From: DAIUCA01 sp964613675
GTDB lineage: Bacteria > Pseudomonadota > Gammaproteobacteria > Competibacterales > Competibacteraceae
Assembly: GCA_964613675.1 (NCBI GenBank)
Contig: CAZTIH010000003.1
Location: 1 to 50,618, forward strand
DNA length: 50,618 nucleotides
Direction: 5' to 3'
Shown here: in pieces, positions 33,801 to 41,979 of the stretch
Position numbering within the stretch: position 1 is the first letter of the stretch
Layout: every line of letters begins with the position of its first letter
Translations under genes and position numbers: made by a program
Notes under the pieces: model-generated
Databases searched by the model: none
What the model saw: the letters and a program-made list of their open reading frames with translations, nothing else
Told to the model about the DNA's origin: nothing

Positions 33801-34576
33801 TCTGATACATAAGGCCGCAGTTCATAGGGACCTAACGCACAGTTTAACCCGAACGAAAGTGGCTTAATGTGGCGCAAGGAATTGTAAAAGGCTTCTGTCG
33901 TTTGCCCGGTCAGTGTACGGCCAGACGCATCGGTAATCGTTCCAGAAATCATGACCGGATACCGCTTCCCCAGCTCGTCAAATAGTTGACTAATCGCGAA
34001 TAATGCAGCTTTTGCATTGAGCGTGTCGAAGATTGTTTCGACAAGCAGAATATCTGCTCCCCCGTCGAGTAATGCCTTTGCAGCTTCCCGATAAGTGGTT
34101 ACCAGTTCTGAAAACTGGACATTTCTAAATTCTGGACGATTTACATCGGGCGACAAACTCGCTGTCCGACTTGTGGGGCCTAAAACCCCTGCCACAAATC
34201 GCGGAATTTGCGTTTTCTTTTCGATTTCGTTTGCGGTCTCACGCGCTAATTTAGCCGCATCAAAATTAAGCTCATAAACCAAGTGCTCCATTTGATAATC
34301 CGCTAACGAAACTGAAGTCGAATTAAATGAATTCGTTTCGATAATGTGTGCGCCCGCTTGGAGATATTGACGATGAATCTCGGCAATTAAATCGGGTTGC
34401 GTGATAGTAAGTAAATCGTTATTGCCTTTTAAGTCGGTGGGCCAATTGTGGAATCGTTGACCTCGATACCCCGATTCATCGAGTCGATGGCGTTGGATCA
34501 TAGTACCCATCGCCCCGTCGAGAATCACAATTTGTTGATTTAAAAGGGAAATAAGATCTACATAACGGGAACTCAT
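30836..34576 (-). CDS. metH: Cobalamin-dependent methionine synthase
   Basis: MetH transfers the methyl group of 5-methyltetrahydrofolate to homocysteine through cobalamin. The 1246-aa protein has all four modules: a homocysteine domain with zinc Cys in Leu-Asn-Cys-Ala-Leu-Gly and Gly-Gly-Cys-Cys-Gly-Thr-Thr; a pterin domain from Ile-Gly-Glu-Arg-Thr-Asn-Val-Thr-Gly-Ser; a cobalamin domain with Asp-Val-His-Asp-Ile-Gly near residue 758; and a C-terminal reactivation domain with Gly-Tyr-Pro-Ala-Cys-Pro-Asp-His. AGGAG lies 7 nt before the ATG. It supplies the homocysteine-to-methionine step for the metK-ahcY-metF cluster 5 kb away. Confidence 0.98.
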   Translation of the reverse strand: MSSRYVDLISLLNQQIVILDGAMGTMIQRHRLDESGYRGQRFHNWPTDLKGNNDLLTITQPDLIAEIHRQYLQAGAHIIETNSFNSTSVSLADYQMEHLVYELNFDAAKLARETANEIEKKTQIPRFVAGVLGPTSRTASLSPDVNRPEFRNVQFSELVTTYREAAKALLDGGADILLVETIFDTLNAKAALFAISQLFDELGKRYPVMISGTITDASGRTLTGQTTEAFYNSLRHIKPLSFGLNCALGPYELRPYVSELSRISETSVSAHPNAGLPNELGGYDLGPEAMAKEISDWAREGYLNIIGGCCGTTPEHIQTLAEVMREFSPRRLPEIAPACRLAGLEPMTIGAETLFTNIGERTNVTGSAKFKKLIKSNDLPTALEVARQQVDSGAQIIDINMDEGMIDSKAMMTEYLHLIASEPDISRVPVMIDSSKWEVIEAGLQCVQGKPIVNSISLKEGEEKFLQQAKLVRNYGAAVVVMAFDEVGQADTLQRKVEICSRAYHLLIDKADFPPEDIIFDPNIFAVATGIEEHNEYGVAFIDAVRQIRKTLPHAHISGGVSNVSFSFRGNDAVRESIHAVFLYHAIQAGMDMGIVNAGQLAIYEEIPEHLRTAIEDVLFNRRSDATEKLLDIAEQFRHQGKSEAKVDDQGWRQLHPAERISHALVKGLDEFVVDDVEELRPQFDHPLQIIEGPLMEGMNKVGDLFGAGKMFLPQVVKSARVMKKAVAHLIPYIEAAKARDNQVIKNNGKIVLATVKGDVHDIGKNIVGVVLQCNNFEVIDLGVMVPFQKILDKAKEVDADIIGLSGLITPSLDEMVTVAKEMKRQGFTVPLLIGGATTSLLHTAVKISPQYDHGVIYVKDASRAVGVAQNLVTEAKKPIYLAEVNHDYERKRFQYSQRQPRQPALTLEEARSNAILLDWQNYTPPLPKTLGVTVLQNYPLATLAEFIDWTPFFASWELHGRFPKILKDAKVGEQATQLFQDAQKMLRQIIEENWVEARAVFGFFPANRLGHDDIRLFNDLSRKEVLMTLHHLRQQDRKPDNKPNRCLSDFMAPMGIPDFIGAFAVTAGVGVDEKVAEFERQHDDYQAILLKALADRLAEAFAEHLHKRVRKEFWGYASDEQLNNDALIGEQYRGIRPAPGYPACPDHTEKASLWQLLDVERNIGLQITESFAMWPTAAVSGWYLSHPQSTYFGIGKIEKDQVTDYANRKNWSLETAEKWLAPVLNYDPDQPKKSNAKLSPCGHVH

Positions 34577-34741
34577 GATTAACTCCTAAAACAATAATTT
34601 TTAAGCGGTTAATAGGCTTATCGTCGGGATAATTACTTAATTAGCTTATTTGAGCAATCGAATGGTGTTAGAAGTCCTTATTGGATACTGCCCAAAAAGC
34701 AGTGTTATTCCCCTGTCGTTATCCACGATAAATAATTAAAA
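34577..34741. other. Divergent intergenic region between metH and aceE
   Basis: The 165 bp separate two divergent starts and must hold both promoters. It contains a small inverted repeat ACTGC...GCAGT (34687-34703) and one near-match to a DnaA box (34719-34727, last base different). No B12 or SAM riboswitch structure is recognisable. Confidence 0.4.
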
Positions 34742-37435
34742 ATGACGGTGACAAATATGCGCCAAAATAATCTTTTTAATCACCTCGATTACGACCCTAT
34801 TGAAACTCAAGAATGGCGAGATTCATTAAACGCCGTTATTCAAATTGCAGGTCGTGAACGCGCCCAGTTTTTATTGGAAAACTTAGTCGAACTCGCCCAC
34901 GCTCATGGGGCAGATTTACCGTTTTCTGCAAATACCCCCTATCTGAATACGCTCCCCGTAGAATGCCAACCAGACCTGCCTGGAGATGACGAGATCGAGT
35001 GGAAGTTGCGTTCGATTATTCGCTGGAATGCAATGGCAATGGTCGTCCGCGCTAATAAACACCCCGCAGAACCCGGCGGTCACATCGCAACCTTTGCCTC
35101 CAGCGCTACGCTTTACGATGTGGGTTTTAACCATTTTTGGCGGGCCCCTTCCGCTACTCATCCCGGAGATCTTATTTATTTTCAAGGACATGCAGCGCCA
35201 GGGATCTACGCCCGTGCCTTTCTGGAAGGCCGTATTTCAGAAGATCAACTCGACCATTTCCGTCGAGAACTCGAAGGTCATGGTTTATCGTCTTATCCTC
35301 ATCCCTGGTTGATGCCCGATTTCTGGCAATTTCCCACGGTCTCCATGGGACTAGGCCCTATCATGGCCATTTATCAGGCTCGTTTTATGAAATATCTGGA
35401 GCATCGTGGCTTAATTCAGAAGTCTGATGCCAAGGTTTGGGCCTTTCTCGGCGACGGCGAAACCGATGAACCCGAATCGTTGGGGGCGATCAGTCTGGCC
35501 GCACGGGAAAAGCTCGACAATCTCATCTTCGTCATCAACTGCAATTTGCAACGCTTAGATGGGCCAGTACGGGGAAATGGTAAGATTATTCAAGAGCTTG
35601 AAGCCAATTTTCGCGGTGCGGGTTGGCATGTCATCAAGCTCATTTGGGGATCAAAATGGGACGATCTATTAGCCCGTGATACGCAAGGATGGCTCCGAAA
35701 ACGCATGGAAGAATGTCTAGATGGTGAATATCAGAACTACAAGGCCAAGGGTGGCGCTTACACTCGCGAACATTTTTTCGGTAAATATCCCGAATTACAG
35801 GCTTTGGTAGCACATCTGAGCGACGAACAAATCTGGCGTCTCGATCGGGGCGGACACGATCCGCGTAAAATTTATGCCGCTTACCTATCTGCTGTGACTC
35901 ATCCGCATCAACCCACCGTGATTTTGGCGAAAACCGTCAAAGGGTATGGCATGGGCGCATCAGGTGAAGGAATGAACATGACGCATCAGCAGAAAAAAAT
36001 GGGGGAATCCGCGTTAAAGAGTTTCAGAGATCGCTTCCAGTTGCCTATTCCCGATGACGCGATTCACGAATTGCCACCCTTTTACCGACCTGCGCCCGAT
36101 AGTGCCGAAATTCGTTATCTGCAACAGCGCAGATCAGAGCTAGGCGGTTATCTTCCTCAGCGTCGTAGAAACCTCGAATCTCCCCTAAAAACCCCTCCAC
36201 TGAGCCAATTTGACCTCCTTTTACAATCAACGGGCGAACGGCAGATGTCTACGACGATGGCTATTGTCCGCATCATCGCGACTTTGGGGCGCGACCCGAT
36301 TTTGGGGCCACGTCTAGTTCCCATTATTCCCGATGAAGCCCGAACCTTTGGCATGGAAGGCCTGTTTAAGCAATTAGGGATTTATGCCCACGAAGGTCAG
36401 AAGTACACCCCTCAGGATGCCGATCAGATCATGCCTTATCGAGAAGATCGGCGAGGTCAGATTCTGGAAGAAGGGATTAACGAAGCGGGGGCGATGTCCT
36501 CGTGGATTGCGGCCGCGACGGCTTACTCGAACTACGGCATTCAGATGATTCCGATTTATCTGTTTTATTCGATGTTTGGCTTTCAGCGCATAGGAGATCT
36601 GGCCTGGGCAGCGGGAGATGCCCGAGCACGGGGTTTTCTAATTGGCGGAACCTCAGGTCGAACGACCTTAAATGGAGAGGGTTTGCAACACCAAGATGGC
36701 CATAGTCAGGTGTTTGCGCAGTTTATTCCGAACTGCATCAGCTACGATCCGACCTTCCATTACGAAGTGGCAGTTCTATTCAGACATGGCCTCTTCAGAA
36801 TGTTTGAACAGCAAGAGGATATTTATTTTTACATCACGACCCTTAACGAAAATTATGCTCACCCGAAAATGCCAGAAGGCGTTGAGTCGCAGATTATCAA
36901 GGGAATGTACCGTCTCCCCCTGGACACTCGCGCTGAAGGGCAAACCGTACAGTTATTGGGAAGCGGAGCCATTTTGCGCGAATGTATTGCCGCTGCAGAA
37001 CTGTTAGCCCAGGATTTTGGCCTCAATGCAGAAGTCTGGAGCGTGACTAGTTTCAATGAATTGGCACGTGAGGGTCACGAAACTCATCGCTGGAACCTGC
37101 TCCATCCCGAAGATCCTCCACGAAAATCATTCGTCGAGACTCAATTACAGCATACGCAAGGCCCCGTGATCGCCAGTAGCGACTATCTGCATTTATTTGC
37201 AGAACAAATTCGCGCCTTTGTTCCACGCCCTTACATCACTTTAGGTACCGATGGCTTTGGCCGTTCGGATAGTCGTTCTGCATTGCGACATCATTTTGAG
37301 GTCGATCGGCATTACATCGCATTTACTGCCATTAAAGCGTTGTTCGATCAGCAAAAATTACCCGCCATACGGGTGAAGGAAGCGATTCACCGCTACGCTA
37401 TTTGTCCCGAAAAAATTAGCCCGTTACAGAGTTAG
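34742..37435 (+). CDS. aceE: Pyruvate dehydrogenase E1 component (homodimeric)
   Basis: AceE decarboxylates pyruvate with thiamine diphosphate and acetylates the lipoyl groups of E2. The 897-aa protein opens with Asp-Pro-Ile-Glu-Thr-Gln-Glu-Trp, has the ThDP motif Gly-Asp-Gly-Glu-Thr-Asp-Glu-Pro-Glu near residue 236 with Asn-Cys-Asn-Leu-Gln-Arg-Leu-Asp-Gly-Pro-Val-Arg-Gly-Asn-Gly, and Leu-Asn-Glu-Asn-Tyr in the C-terminal half. The ATG at 34742 lacks a ribosome site; one at 34757 follows GGTGA and is a plausible alternative, shortening the product by five residues. aceF and lpd do not follow; prmA does. Confidence 0.97.
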   Translation: MTVTNMRQNNLFNHLDYDPIETQEWRDSLNAVIQIAGRERAQFLLENLVELAHAHGADLPFSANTPYLNTLPVECQPDLPGDDEIEWKLRSIIRWNAMAMVVRANKHPAEPGGHIATFASSATLYDVGFNHFWRAPSATHPGDLIYFQGHAAPGIYARAFLEGRISEDQLDHFRRELEGHGLSSYPHPWLMPDFWQFPTVSMGLGPIMAIYQARFMKYLEHRGLIQKSDAKVWAFLGDGETDEPESLGAISLAAREKLDNLIFVINCNLQRLDGPVRGNGKIIQELEANFRGAGWHVIKLIWGSKWDDLLARDTQGWLRKRMEECLDGEYQNYKAKGGAYTREHFFGKYPELQALVAHLSDEQIWRLDRGGHDPRKIYAAYLSAVTHPHQPTVILAKTVKGYGMGASGEGMNMTHQQKKMGESALKSFRDRFQLPIPDDAIHELPPFYRPAPDSAEIRYLQQRRSELGGYLPQRRRNLESPLKTPPLSQFDLLLQSTGERQMSTTMAIVRIIATLGRDPILGPRLVPIIPDEARTFGMEGLFKQLGIYAHEGQKYTPQDADQIMPYREDRRGQILEEGINEAGAMSSWIAAATAYSNYGIQMIPIYLFYSMFGFQRIGDLAWAAGDARARGFLIGGTSGRTTLNGEGLQHQDGHSQVFAQFIPNCISYDPTFHYEVAVLFRHGLFRMFEQQEDIYFYITTLNENYAHPKMPEGVESQIIKGMYRLPLDTRAEGQTVQLLGSGAILRECIAAAELLAQDFGLNAEVWSVTSFNELAREGHETHRWNLLHPEDPPRKSFVETQLQHTQGPVIASSDYLHLFAEQIRAFVPRPYITLGTDGFGRSDSRSALRHHFEVDRHYIAFTAIKALFDQQKLPAIRVKEAIHRYAICPEKISPLQS

Positions 37436-37482
37436 GAACATTGCTTACACTCTGGTTTTTGGCTTCAGAAAGCGATTAATAG

Positions 37483-38358
37483 ATGAACTGGCTCGAACTT
37501 ACGATTACAGCGACTGAACAGAATGTTCCTGAAATTGAAGACATTCTGCTCGAACTCGGTGCCCAAGCAGTCACGCTGAAAAATGCGGGTGACCGTCAGT
37601 TATTCGAGCCAGCACCTGGGGAGATTCCGCTGTGGGAACAGGTATTTGTGACCGGGTTATTTCCGACCACGATTGATGTGAAGGCGCTGGAAACCGCCAT
37701 TAATACCCATCTTCAATTCCCCTATCGCCTTGATCCTCTTGAAGAAAAAGATTGGGTCAGAGCCTGTCTTGCCGATTGGAAACCCCTTCAATTTGGGCGA
37801 CGGTTATGGATTTGTCCCACAACAGGCGACCTGCCGATTGAAGCGCAACAGAATATTGTTTTACGTCTAGATCCTGGGCTTGCTTTCGGAACAGGGAGCC
37901 ATCCGACCACGGCATTATGTCTGGAATGGCTTGACGGCGCTGAACTTCAGAATGAAACCGTACTTGATTACGGATGTGGTTCGGGGATTTTAGCATTAGC
38001 ATCAAAATTATTAGGTGCATCAATTGTTTATGCGGTCGATATAGATCCGCAAGCGACTTACGCAACCCGCCGCAATGCCGAAGAAACCGGCTTACTCGTT
38101 GAGACCGCTTCCCCTCAAGAATTGCAAGCAAATCAACAATTTAGCATCGTATTAGCCAACATTTTAGCGCGACCGCTGATTATGCTTGCCCCTCTGCTTG
38201 CCATTCACTGCAAATGCGACGGACATCTCGTTTTAGCCGGTTTATTAGATGAGCAAGCGGACGAAGTAGAAGCCGCTTTTACCCCGTGGTTTCAATTTCT
38301 ACCGCGCACGAGTCGGGAGGGATGGTGCCGCTTAGTAGGACGGCGCGTTTGCCCGTGA
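37483..38358 (+). CDS. prmA: Ribosomal protein L11 methyltransferase
   Basis: PrmA methylates ribosomal protein L11 using SAM. The 291-aa protein has the N-terminal L11-binding domain beginning Trp-Leu-Glu-Leu, then Asp-Pro-Gly-Leu-Ala-Phe-Gly-Thr-Gly-Ser-His-Pro-Thr-Thr near residue 130 and the SAM-binding Leu-Asp-Tyr-Gly-Cys-Gly-Ser-Gly-Ile-Leu-Ala. Asn-Ile-Leu-Ala-Arg-Pro-Leu is the family's Asn-containing motif. It is followed 34 bp later by dusB, a common pairing. Confidence 0.96.
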   Translation: MNWLELTITATEQNVPEIEDILLELGAQAVTLKNAGDRQLFEPAPGEIPLWEQVFVTGLFPTTIDVKALETAINTHLQFPYRLDPLEEKDWVRACLADWKPLQFGRRLWICPTTGDLPIEAQQNIVLRLDPGLAFGTGSHPTTALCLEWLDGAELQNETVLDYGCGSGILALASKLLGASIVYAVDIDPQATYATRRNAEETGLLVETASPQELQANQQFSIVLANILARPLIMLAPLLAIHCKCDGHLVLAGLLDEQADEVEAAFTPWFQFLPRTSREGWCRLVGRRVCP

Positions 38359-38392
38359 TTCGATTTTATGACTACAATAAACGCCCTTTTCG

Positions 38393-39364
38393 TTGCCTAA
38401 ACTAACTATTTTAACTGTGAATCCCCCTTTTTCCCGCGTTTCTGTCGTTCTCGCGCCCATGGCCGGGGTGAGCGATCGCGCTTTTCGTCATTTATGTCGA
38501 GAATGGGGTGCAGCGGCAACGACGACCGAAATGGCCGCGACGGATCCCCGCTTTTGGTCGAGTTCAGAAGTAAAACGACGTCTGAAATTTACTGATGAAC
38601 CGACTCCCATCGCGCAGCTTATCGGTACAGATCCCCAATTGATGGCGACCGCCGCTCAAATCGCCGTGGATGCAGGCGCGACGACCATTGATCTAAACTT
38701 TGGTTGCCCGGCGAAACGGGTCTGTCGGCAGGCGGCGGGGTCAGCTTTGTTACAGTATCCAGAACGGATTTTTGCGATTGCAGAAGCGGTTGTTAATCAG
38801 GTGCAGACGCCCGTTACTGCCAAAATTCGCACGGGTTGGCATCCTCATCACCGAAATGCGCTGACCGTTGCGCAAGGTCTGCAAGCGGTGGGTGTCACGC
38901 GCCTAGCGATTCATGGACGAACCCGTGCTGAAGGCTATCAAGGCGCCGCAGAATACCAAACTATTCAACAAGTTAAGTCACAAGTCGCTTTTCCTGTAGT
39001 AGCAAATGGCGACATCGACAGCCCTCAAAAAGCGCTTGCCGTTTTGCAACAGACTCAAGCAGATAGTCTGATGATAGGTCGTGCTGCTCTAACTCGACCG
39101 TGGATATTTTGGCAAATCCATCGAGCATTATTGGGGCAAAATTCGGAGGAACGCCCCGATTTAAGTTTGATTATCAATCGGTTGCTGCAATATCTTGAAA
39201 TGCTTTACAGCGAATTCGGGCCGCTGGCCGTTTTGCGGGCGCGGAAAGTACTGCGCGGCCTTGCAGAGATCCATCCAGACGGAAAAAATCTGTGGCGACA
39301 CCTGAATCGGATCGAAGATTATCAGATGCAATACCGTTGCGTAGCCAACAGTTTTGCTGCGTAA
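38393..39364 (+). CDS. dusB: tRNA-dihydrouridine synthase B
   Basis: DusB reduces uridine to dihydrouridine in the tRNA D-loop using FMN and NADPH. The 323-aa protein has Leu-Ala-Pro-Met-Ala-Gly-Val-Ser-Asp-Arg near residue 20, Leu-Asn-Phe-Gly-Cys-Pro-Ala-Lys with the catalytic Cys, Thr-Ala-Lys-Ile-Arg-Thr-Gly-Trp, Ile-His-Gly-Arg-Thr-Arg and Met-Ile-Gly-Arg-Ala-Ala. The start is uncertain: TTG at 38393 or GTG at 38417, neither with a ribosome site; the latter leaves eleven residues before the FMN motif. Fis, which normally follows dusB, is absent; metK follows. Confidence 0.93.
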   Translation: MPKLTILTVNPPFSRVSVVLAPMAGVSDRAFRHLCREWGAAATTTEMAATDPRFWSSSEVKRRLKFTDEPTPIAQLIGTDPQLMATAAQIAVDAGATTIDLNFGCPAKRVCRQAAGSALLQYPERIFAIAEAVVNQVQTPVTAKIRTGWHPHHRNALTVAQGLQAVGVTRLAIHGRTRAEGYQGAAEYQTIQQVKSQVAFPVVANGDIDSPQKALAVLQQTQADSLMIGRAALTRPWIFWQIHRALLGQNSEERPDLSLIINRLLQYLEMLYSEFGPLAVLRARKVLRGLAEIHPDGKNLWRHLNRIEDYQMQYRCVANSFAA

Positions 39365-39426
39365 ACACAATCTCCCCAATCATCTTCAGATGATGAAAAA
39401 ACTCCAACCAGCAATAGGACTTAGTC

Positions 39427-40632
39427 ATGATGCAAGCCTACACCTTTACCTCTGAATCCGTATCTGAAGGTCATCCCGATAAAGTCGCGGACCAAATCTC
39501 TGATGCGATTCTGGATGCGATTTTATTCCAGGACAAGTACGCTCGCGTAGCCTGCGAAACGCTCGTGAAAACGGGGGTAGCGATCATCGCTGGCGAAGTA
39601 ACGACAAGTGCGTGGGTGGATTTAGAAGAGTTGGTGCGGCGAGTAATTATCGACATCGGTTACGACAGCTCTTACGTCGGCTTCGATGGTGCCACCTGTG
39701 GTGTCCTGAATATCATTGGAAAACAATCGGTTGACATCGCACAAGGCGTAGATCGTTCCAAACCCGAAGACCAAGGCGCAGGTGACCAAGGCTTGATGTT
39801 TGGCTATGCGACCAACGAAACCGACGTTCTGATGCCAGCGCCCATCTGCTATGCCCATCGACTGGTTGAACGCCAAGCTGAAGCGCGTAAGTCGGGCCTG
39901 TTGCCGTGGCTTCGTCCAGATGCGAAAAGCCAAGTTTCCTGTCGCTATCAAGATGGCAAAGTGGTTGGCATCGACGCCATCGTGCTCTCCACACAGCATA
40001 ATCCCGATGTAAAACAAAGCGATATTCGCGAAGCCGTGATAGAGCTGGTGGTTAAACACGTCATTCCAGCCGAATGGATCACGCGAGATACGAAAATCCA
40101 TATCAATCCCACGGGTAGCTTTGTAATTGGCGGGCCGGTAGGAGATTGTGGTTTGACGGGGCGTAAGATCATCGTCGATAGCTACGGTGGCATGGCACGT
40201 CACGGGGGTGGGGCATTTTCGGGAAAAGACCCTTCAAAAGTGGATCGCTCGGCAGCCTATGCAGGACGTTATGTCGCCAAAAATATCGTTGCCGCAGGGT
40301 TAGCCGATAAATGTGAGATCCAAGTTTCTTACGCTATCGGCGTTGCAGAACCGACTTCTATCTGGGTAACGACTTTCGGAACGGGCAAAATCCCCGAAGA
40401 ACGGATCCAAGAATTGGTCCGCGCACATTTTGATTTACGGCCTTATGGTCTGATGAAAATGCTCGATTTATTACATCCCATGTACCAAAAAACCGCAGCT
40501 TATGGTCACTTTGGACGGGAACCTTTTGAAATGACCTACACCGATAAATCGGGCAAATCGGAAACTTTCACCGCCTTCACCTGGGAACGCACCGATAAAG
40601 CCGATGAATTACGGTCGGCTGCGAACCTTTAA
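39427..40632 (+). CDS. metK: S-adenosylmethionine synthetase
   Basis: MetK makes SAM from methionine and ATP. The 401-aa protein has Ser-Val-Ser-Glu-Gly-His-Pro-Asp-Lys-Val-Ala-Asp near residue 11, Gly-Ala-Gly-Asp-Gln-Gly-Leu-Met-Phe-Gly-Tyr-Ala and the P-loop-like Gly-Gly-Gly-Ala-Phe-Ser-Gly-Lys-Asp near 260. AGGA lies 7 nt before the first of two tandem ATG codons. It heads a metK-ahcY-metF cluster with short spacers (28 and 32 bp), likely one operon. Confidence 0.98.
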   Translation: MMQAYTFTSESVSEGHPDKVADQISDAILDAILFQDKYARVACETLVKTGVAIIAGEVTTSAWVDLEELVRRVIIDIGYDSSYVGFDGATCGVLNIIGKQSVDIAQGVDRSKPEDQGAGDQGLMFGYATNETDVLMPAPICYAHRLVERQAEARKSGLLPWLRPDAKSQVSCRYQDGKVVGIDAIVLSTQHNPDVKQSDIREAVIELVVKHVIPAEWITRDTKIHINPTGSFVIGGPVGDCGLTGRKIIVDSYGGMARHGGGAFSGKDPSKVDRSAAYAGRYVAKNIVAAGLADKCEIQVSYAIGVAEPTSIWVTTFGTGKIPEERIQELVRAHFDLRPYGLMKMLDLLHPMYQKTAAYGHFGREPFEMTYTDKSGKSETFTAFTWERTDKADELRSAANL

Positions 40633-40660
40633 GACATTCTGAAACCGAGGAATTAGCGTA

Positions 40661-41947
40661 ATGACTGATTATAAAGTTGCCGACATTGGGTTGGCAGACT
40701 GGGGCCGTAAAGAAATTCGAATCGCTGAAACCGAAATGCCGGGATTAATGGCTCTGCGGGAAGAGTATGGCGAAACTCAACCCTTGAAAGGGGCGCGAAT
40801 TGGCGGCTGTCTGCACATGACCATTCAGACGGCGGTGCTCATCGAGACCTTGACTGCATTGGGTGCAGAAGTTCGTTGGTCATCCTGCAACATCTTTTCC
40901 ACCCAAGATCATGCCGCTGCAGCAATTGCGGCCTCGGGCGTTCCCGTGTTTGCCTGGAAAGGGGAAACCGAAGAAGAATTCTGGTGGTGCATCGATCAGA
41001 CGATTTTTGGCCCCAATAACTGGCGTCCTAACATGGTGCTGGACGATGGCGGTGATTTAACGCTAGTCCTCCATCAGAAGTACCCCGAACTTCTCAGCGA
41101 GATTCGCGGGATTTCTGAAGAGACGACCACAGGGGTTCATCGTCTGTACGAAATGGCCAAACGCAACGAATTGGCCTGTCCGGCAATCAACGTAAATGAT
41201 TCCGTCACCAAATCGAAATTCGATAATCTCTACGGCTGTCGGGAATCGCTAGTCGATGGGATTAAACGTGCTACCGATGTGATGATTGCAGGAAAAGTCG
41301 CTGTAGTTTGCGGATTTGGCGATGTCGGTAAAGGTTCTGCACAGTCGTTGCGGGGATTGGGAGCAACCGTTTGGGTGACCGAAGTCGACCCGATTTGTGC
41401 GCTACAAGCCGCGATGGAAGGCTATCGGGTCGTGACCATGGAAGATGCAGCCCCCATCGCCGACATTTTCGTCACCGCGACGGGCAATTTAGATGTCATT
41501 ACCCATGACCATCTGCGCAACATGAAGAATCAGGCGATTGTCTGCAATATCGGACATTTTGATTCTGAAATCGACATCGCTTCATTGCGGAACTACCGTT
41601 GGGAAAACATCAAACCGCAAGTCGATCATGTGATTTTTCCCGATGGAAAACGCATCATCGTGTTAGCCGAAGGCCGACTGGTTAACTTGGGCTGTGCCAC
41701 CGGACATCCCAGCTTTGTCATGTCGAACTCCTTCACCAACCAAGTGTTAGCCCAAATCGAGCTGTGGCAACACGCAGAGCGTTATGAGAAGAAAGTTTAT
41801 GTGTTGCCCAAACATTTAGACGAAAAAGTTGCGCGTTTACATCTCGAACGTATTGGCGTCAAACTCACAAAACTCTCTGAAAAACAAGCTGATTATCTTG
41901 GCTTAGCGGTTGACGGTCCCTACAAACCCGATACCTATCGCTACTAA
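40661..41947 (+). CDS. ahcY: S-adenosylhomocysteine hydrolase
   Basis: AhcY splits S-adenosylhomocysteine into adenosine and homocysteine, relieving product inhibition of methyltransferases. The 428-aa protein has Ser-Cys-Asn-Ile-Phe-Ser-Thr-Gln-Asp-His near residue 72, Val-Asn-Asp-Ser-Val-Thr-Lys-Ser-Lys-Phe-Asp-Asn-Leu-Tyr-Gly-Cys, the NAD site Gly-Phe-Gly-Asp-Val-Gly-Lys-Gly and the C-terminal Lys-Pro-Asp-Thr-Tyr-Arg-Tyr. It lies between metK and metF; no SAH riboswitch is visible in the short spacer before it. Confidence 0.98.
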   Translation: MTDYKVADIGLADWGRKEIRIAETEMPGLMALREEYGETQPLKGARIGGCLHMTIQTAVLIETLTALGAEVRWSSCNIFSTQDHAAAAIAASGVPVFAWKGETEEEFWWCIDQTIFGPNNWRPNMVLDDGGDLTLVLHQKYPELLSEIRGISEETTTGVHRLYEMAKRNELACPAINVNDSVTKSKFDNLYGCRESLVDGIKRATDVMIAGKVAVVCGFGDVGKGSAQSLRGLGATVWVTEVDPICALQAAMEGYRVVTMEDAAPIADIFVTATGNLDVITHDHLRNMKNQAIVCNIGHFDSEIDIASLRNYRWENIKPQVDHVIFPDGKRIIVLAEGRLVNLGCATGHPSFVMSNSFTNQVLAQIELWQHAERYEKKVYVLPKHLDEKVARLHLERIGVKLTKLSEKQADYLGLAVDGPYKPDTYRY

Positions 41948-41979
41948 CTCTACTTAAATAACGCTTAGGACATTCAGAT

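Noticed and set aside
34577..34741. Cobalamin riboswitch before metH
   Set aside because: The 165 bp contain no B12-box-like element and only one 5-bp hairpin, and must also hold the aceE promoter; too little structure for this riboswitch.
39379..39394. Terminator hairpin before metK
   Set aside because: The 6-bp stem is followed by A residues on the plus strand, and no minus-strand gene ends here, so it has no terminator geometry.
40633..40660. SAH riboswitch before ahcY
   Set aside because: The spacer after metK is only 28 bp, too short for the aptamer.
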